This document shows, piece after piece, positions 62,768 to 64,000 of a stretch of 64,000 nucleotides of DNA. The translations under genes and the position numbers were made by a program. The DNA is from Cryobacterium cheniae. Its GTDB lineage: Bacteria; Actinomycetota; Actinomycetes; Actinomycetales; Microbacteriaceae. Location of the stretch: contig NZ_SOGN01000035.1 in the NCBI RefSeq assembly GCF_004403395.1, forward strand, positions 1 through 64,000, read 5' to 3'. Position 1 is the first letter of the stretch; each line of letters opens with the position of its first letter. The notes below the pieces were generated by a model. The model had not been told where the DNA came from. It made no database searches and worked only from the letters and a program-made list of their open reading frames with translations.

Positions 62768-63682
62768 TCAAACCTTCAGGTAGCGCGTGATGGCGAATTG
62801 CGCGGAGAACGCCGCCAGCACCGCACCGACGACCAACAGGACCGGAACCACCACCAGGGCGTCTTGCATGCCGACCAGCGAGAAGTTGGTCAGGCGGTCG
62901 CCCAGATAGCCCTGCACGAACCAGTAGACAAGGGCGAGAACGGCGCCCCCCGCCAGCAGCGAACCAAGGAGGGCCGCGAACACTCCCTCCAGAATGAAGG
63001 GCGTTTGAATGAACCGGTTGGATGCGCCGACCAGCCTCATGATGCCCAGCTCGCGGCGCCGTGAGAACGCGGAGAGGCGGATGGTGGTGGCGATCAGCAG
63101 CGCTGCCGCCACAAGCATCAGCGAGGCGATGCCGATCGCGGTGTAACTGGCCACGTTGAGCACGGAGAAGATCTGGTCCAGGTATTTGCGTTGGTCGGCG
63201 ACGTTCTCCACGCCGGCGATGCCGGACAGACCTTCCACGAGCACATCCGATTGGGACGGATCGTCGAGGTTGACCCAGAAGGTCTCGTTCAGCTGGTCCG
63301 CGGTGACGTAGTCGACGACAGGGTTGTCCGCGAACTGCTTCTTGAAGTTCTCGAAGGCCTGCTCGTGGGTCTCGAAGTAGTACTTGTCGATGAACGGCGA
63401 CAGGGCGGGCGATTCGAGCTGAGCCTTGACCGTGTCGATCTGCTCGGGCGTGGCCGCGCCGGCCGTGCACGTTTCACCCGACGAGATGGCGGTGCACATG
63501 TAGATGCCCACCTGGGCGCGGTCGTACCAGAAATTCTTCATCTGGCCGATCTGCATCTGCATCAGGATCGCGGCGCCGACGAAGGTCAGCGAAATGAAGG
63601 TGACGAGCACCACGGAGACGACCATGGACGCGTTGCGGCGCAGGCCGTTGGCGGCTTCGGAGAGCACGAGTCCGAGTCTCAT
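62768..63682 (-). CDS. ftsX: Cell-division ABC permease FtsX
   Basis: 304 residues, four helices with a large extracellular loop between helices 1 and 2 (about 45-170, including two cysteines in MCTAISSGETC). RRRELGIMRLVGAS is the FtsE-contacting region. Works with FtsE to activate septal peptidoglycan hydrolases such as RipC. ATG overlaps the ftsE stop by four bases. Confidence 0.95.
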   Translation of the reverse strand: MRLGLVLSEAANGLRRNASMVVSVVLVTFISLTFVGAAILMQMQIGQMKNFWYDRAQVGIYMCTAISSGETCTAGAATPEQIDTVKAQLESPALSPFIDKYYFETHEQAFENFKKQFADNPVVDYVTADQLNETFWVNLDDPSQSDVLVEGLSGIAGVENVADQRKYLDQIFSVLNVASYTAIGIASLMLVAAALLIATTIRLSAFSRRRELGIMRLVGASNRFIQTPFILEGVFAALLGSLLAGGAVLALVYWFVQGYLGDRLTNFSLVGMQDALVVVPVLLVVGAVLAAFSAQFAITRYLKV

Positions 63683-64000
63683 CGGGTGGGTCCTACATTC
63701 TGTTCGCCGGTTTGGTCCGGTTTCTCGCCCGGTGCGCGCAGCCCGAGCTTTTCGGCCAGGGTCAGTTGCTCCGGCACGTCGTGCTGAATGATCGGAACAA
63801 CCGGACGGGTCATGGCCCGGCTGAGGTCGGTCTCGGAAGCGTCGGCGACGGCATCCGTTTCCGCTTCCGCTTCCGGCTCCGGCTCCGGCTGTGTGCTTGT
63901 GCCTGTGTCCTCGGACGATCCGTCGTCCAGCGGTTCCGGTACGGCCGGGCCGTCCACGGCTCGGAACGGTGCCGCGGCGGACGCCGGGGCAGGGACGGGC
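63679..64000 (-). CDS. ftsE: C-terminal tail of FtsE, cut by window edge
   Basis: About 106 residues of open frame reaching the right edge. Low-complexity Pro/Glu/Ala stretch (EPEPEAEAET), then a conserved end MTRPVVPIIQHDVPEQ, LTLAEKLGLRAPGEK. It has no ABC motif; these must lie outside. Coupling to ftsX and the known C-terminal extension of FtsE in Microbacteriaceae support the assignment. No internal start has a ribosome site. Confidence 0.75.
   Translation of the reverse strand, partial: PVPAPASAAAPFRAVDGPAVPEPLDDGSSEDTGTSTQPEPEPEAEAETDAVADASETDLSRAMTRPVVPIIQHDVPEQLTLAEKLGLRAPGEKPDQTGEQNVGPTR

Overview
This window is a high-GC actinobacterial chromosome segment. The leaderless-looking starts, many GTG starts, DUF6458 protein, mycothiol-type DinB protein, ECF-type BioYMN set, single-chain OtsA-OtsB enzyme, DUF222/HNH endonuclease and the tmRNA tag AKSNRTDFALAA together suggest Microbacteriaceae, perhaps close to Cryobacterium. 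The family is an inference from gene content; no database was consulted.

Layout. 1-13.4 kb: a class V aminotransferase cut by the left edge, a DJ-1/PfpI protein and an MDR oxidoreductase divergent from a TetR regulator, then leuB-ilvE-FAH hydrolase coupled by 4-base overlaps, a DHA2-type exporter divergent from its TetR regulator over a double operator, serA, DoxX, two small membrane proteins and a zinc alcohol dehydrogenase. 13.5-24.1 kb: two Tat-exported phosphatases, then ilvC, ilvN, ilvB, ilvD and an OtsA-OtsB fusion, all on the minus strand. Together with leuB, ilvE and serA this makes the left half rich in branched-chain and serine biosynthesis. 24.3-31.2 kb: a membrane protein coupled to PspA, then a TetR-MMPL-YhgE operon in which the MMPL protein carries a C-terminal degenerate ABC-ATPase-like domain. 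31.3-36 kb: small proteins, the remains of an HNH gene, bioYMN, an alpha/beta hydrolase and a flavodoxin-like protein. 36-46.1 kb: a glycine betaine ABC importer, a dicarboxylate symporter with a divergent CitA/DcuS-type two-component system, a DinB protein and an intact DUF222/HNH endonuclease bounded by dispersed repeats.

46.14-56.52 kb is the accessory region: a 10.4 kb integrative element inserted in the 3' end of tRNA-Lys(CTT). It is bounded by a 38-bp direct repeat, carries an AlpA-like putative excisionase and a tyrosine integrase at the tRNA end, and has a matching 23-bp putative arm-type site inside each end. Its cargo is a plus-strand group of an EVE-like/DUF3883 putative restriction enzyme, a two-helix membrane protein and an AbiJ-NTD4-type abortive-infection protein. 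A second tyrosine recombinase and a minus-strand operon of six small phage- or satellite-like genes follow. Capsid, portal and large terminase genes are absent, so it looks like a defence-carrying satellite or mobile island and not a prophage.

56.6-64 kb returns to core genes: hisN-like phosphatase, a septum-formation-type lipoprotein, NsrR-Hmp nitric oxide detoxification, a SulP transporter with STAS domain, tmRNA (ssrA), smpB, ftsX and the C-terminal tail of ftsE cut by the right edge.
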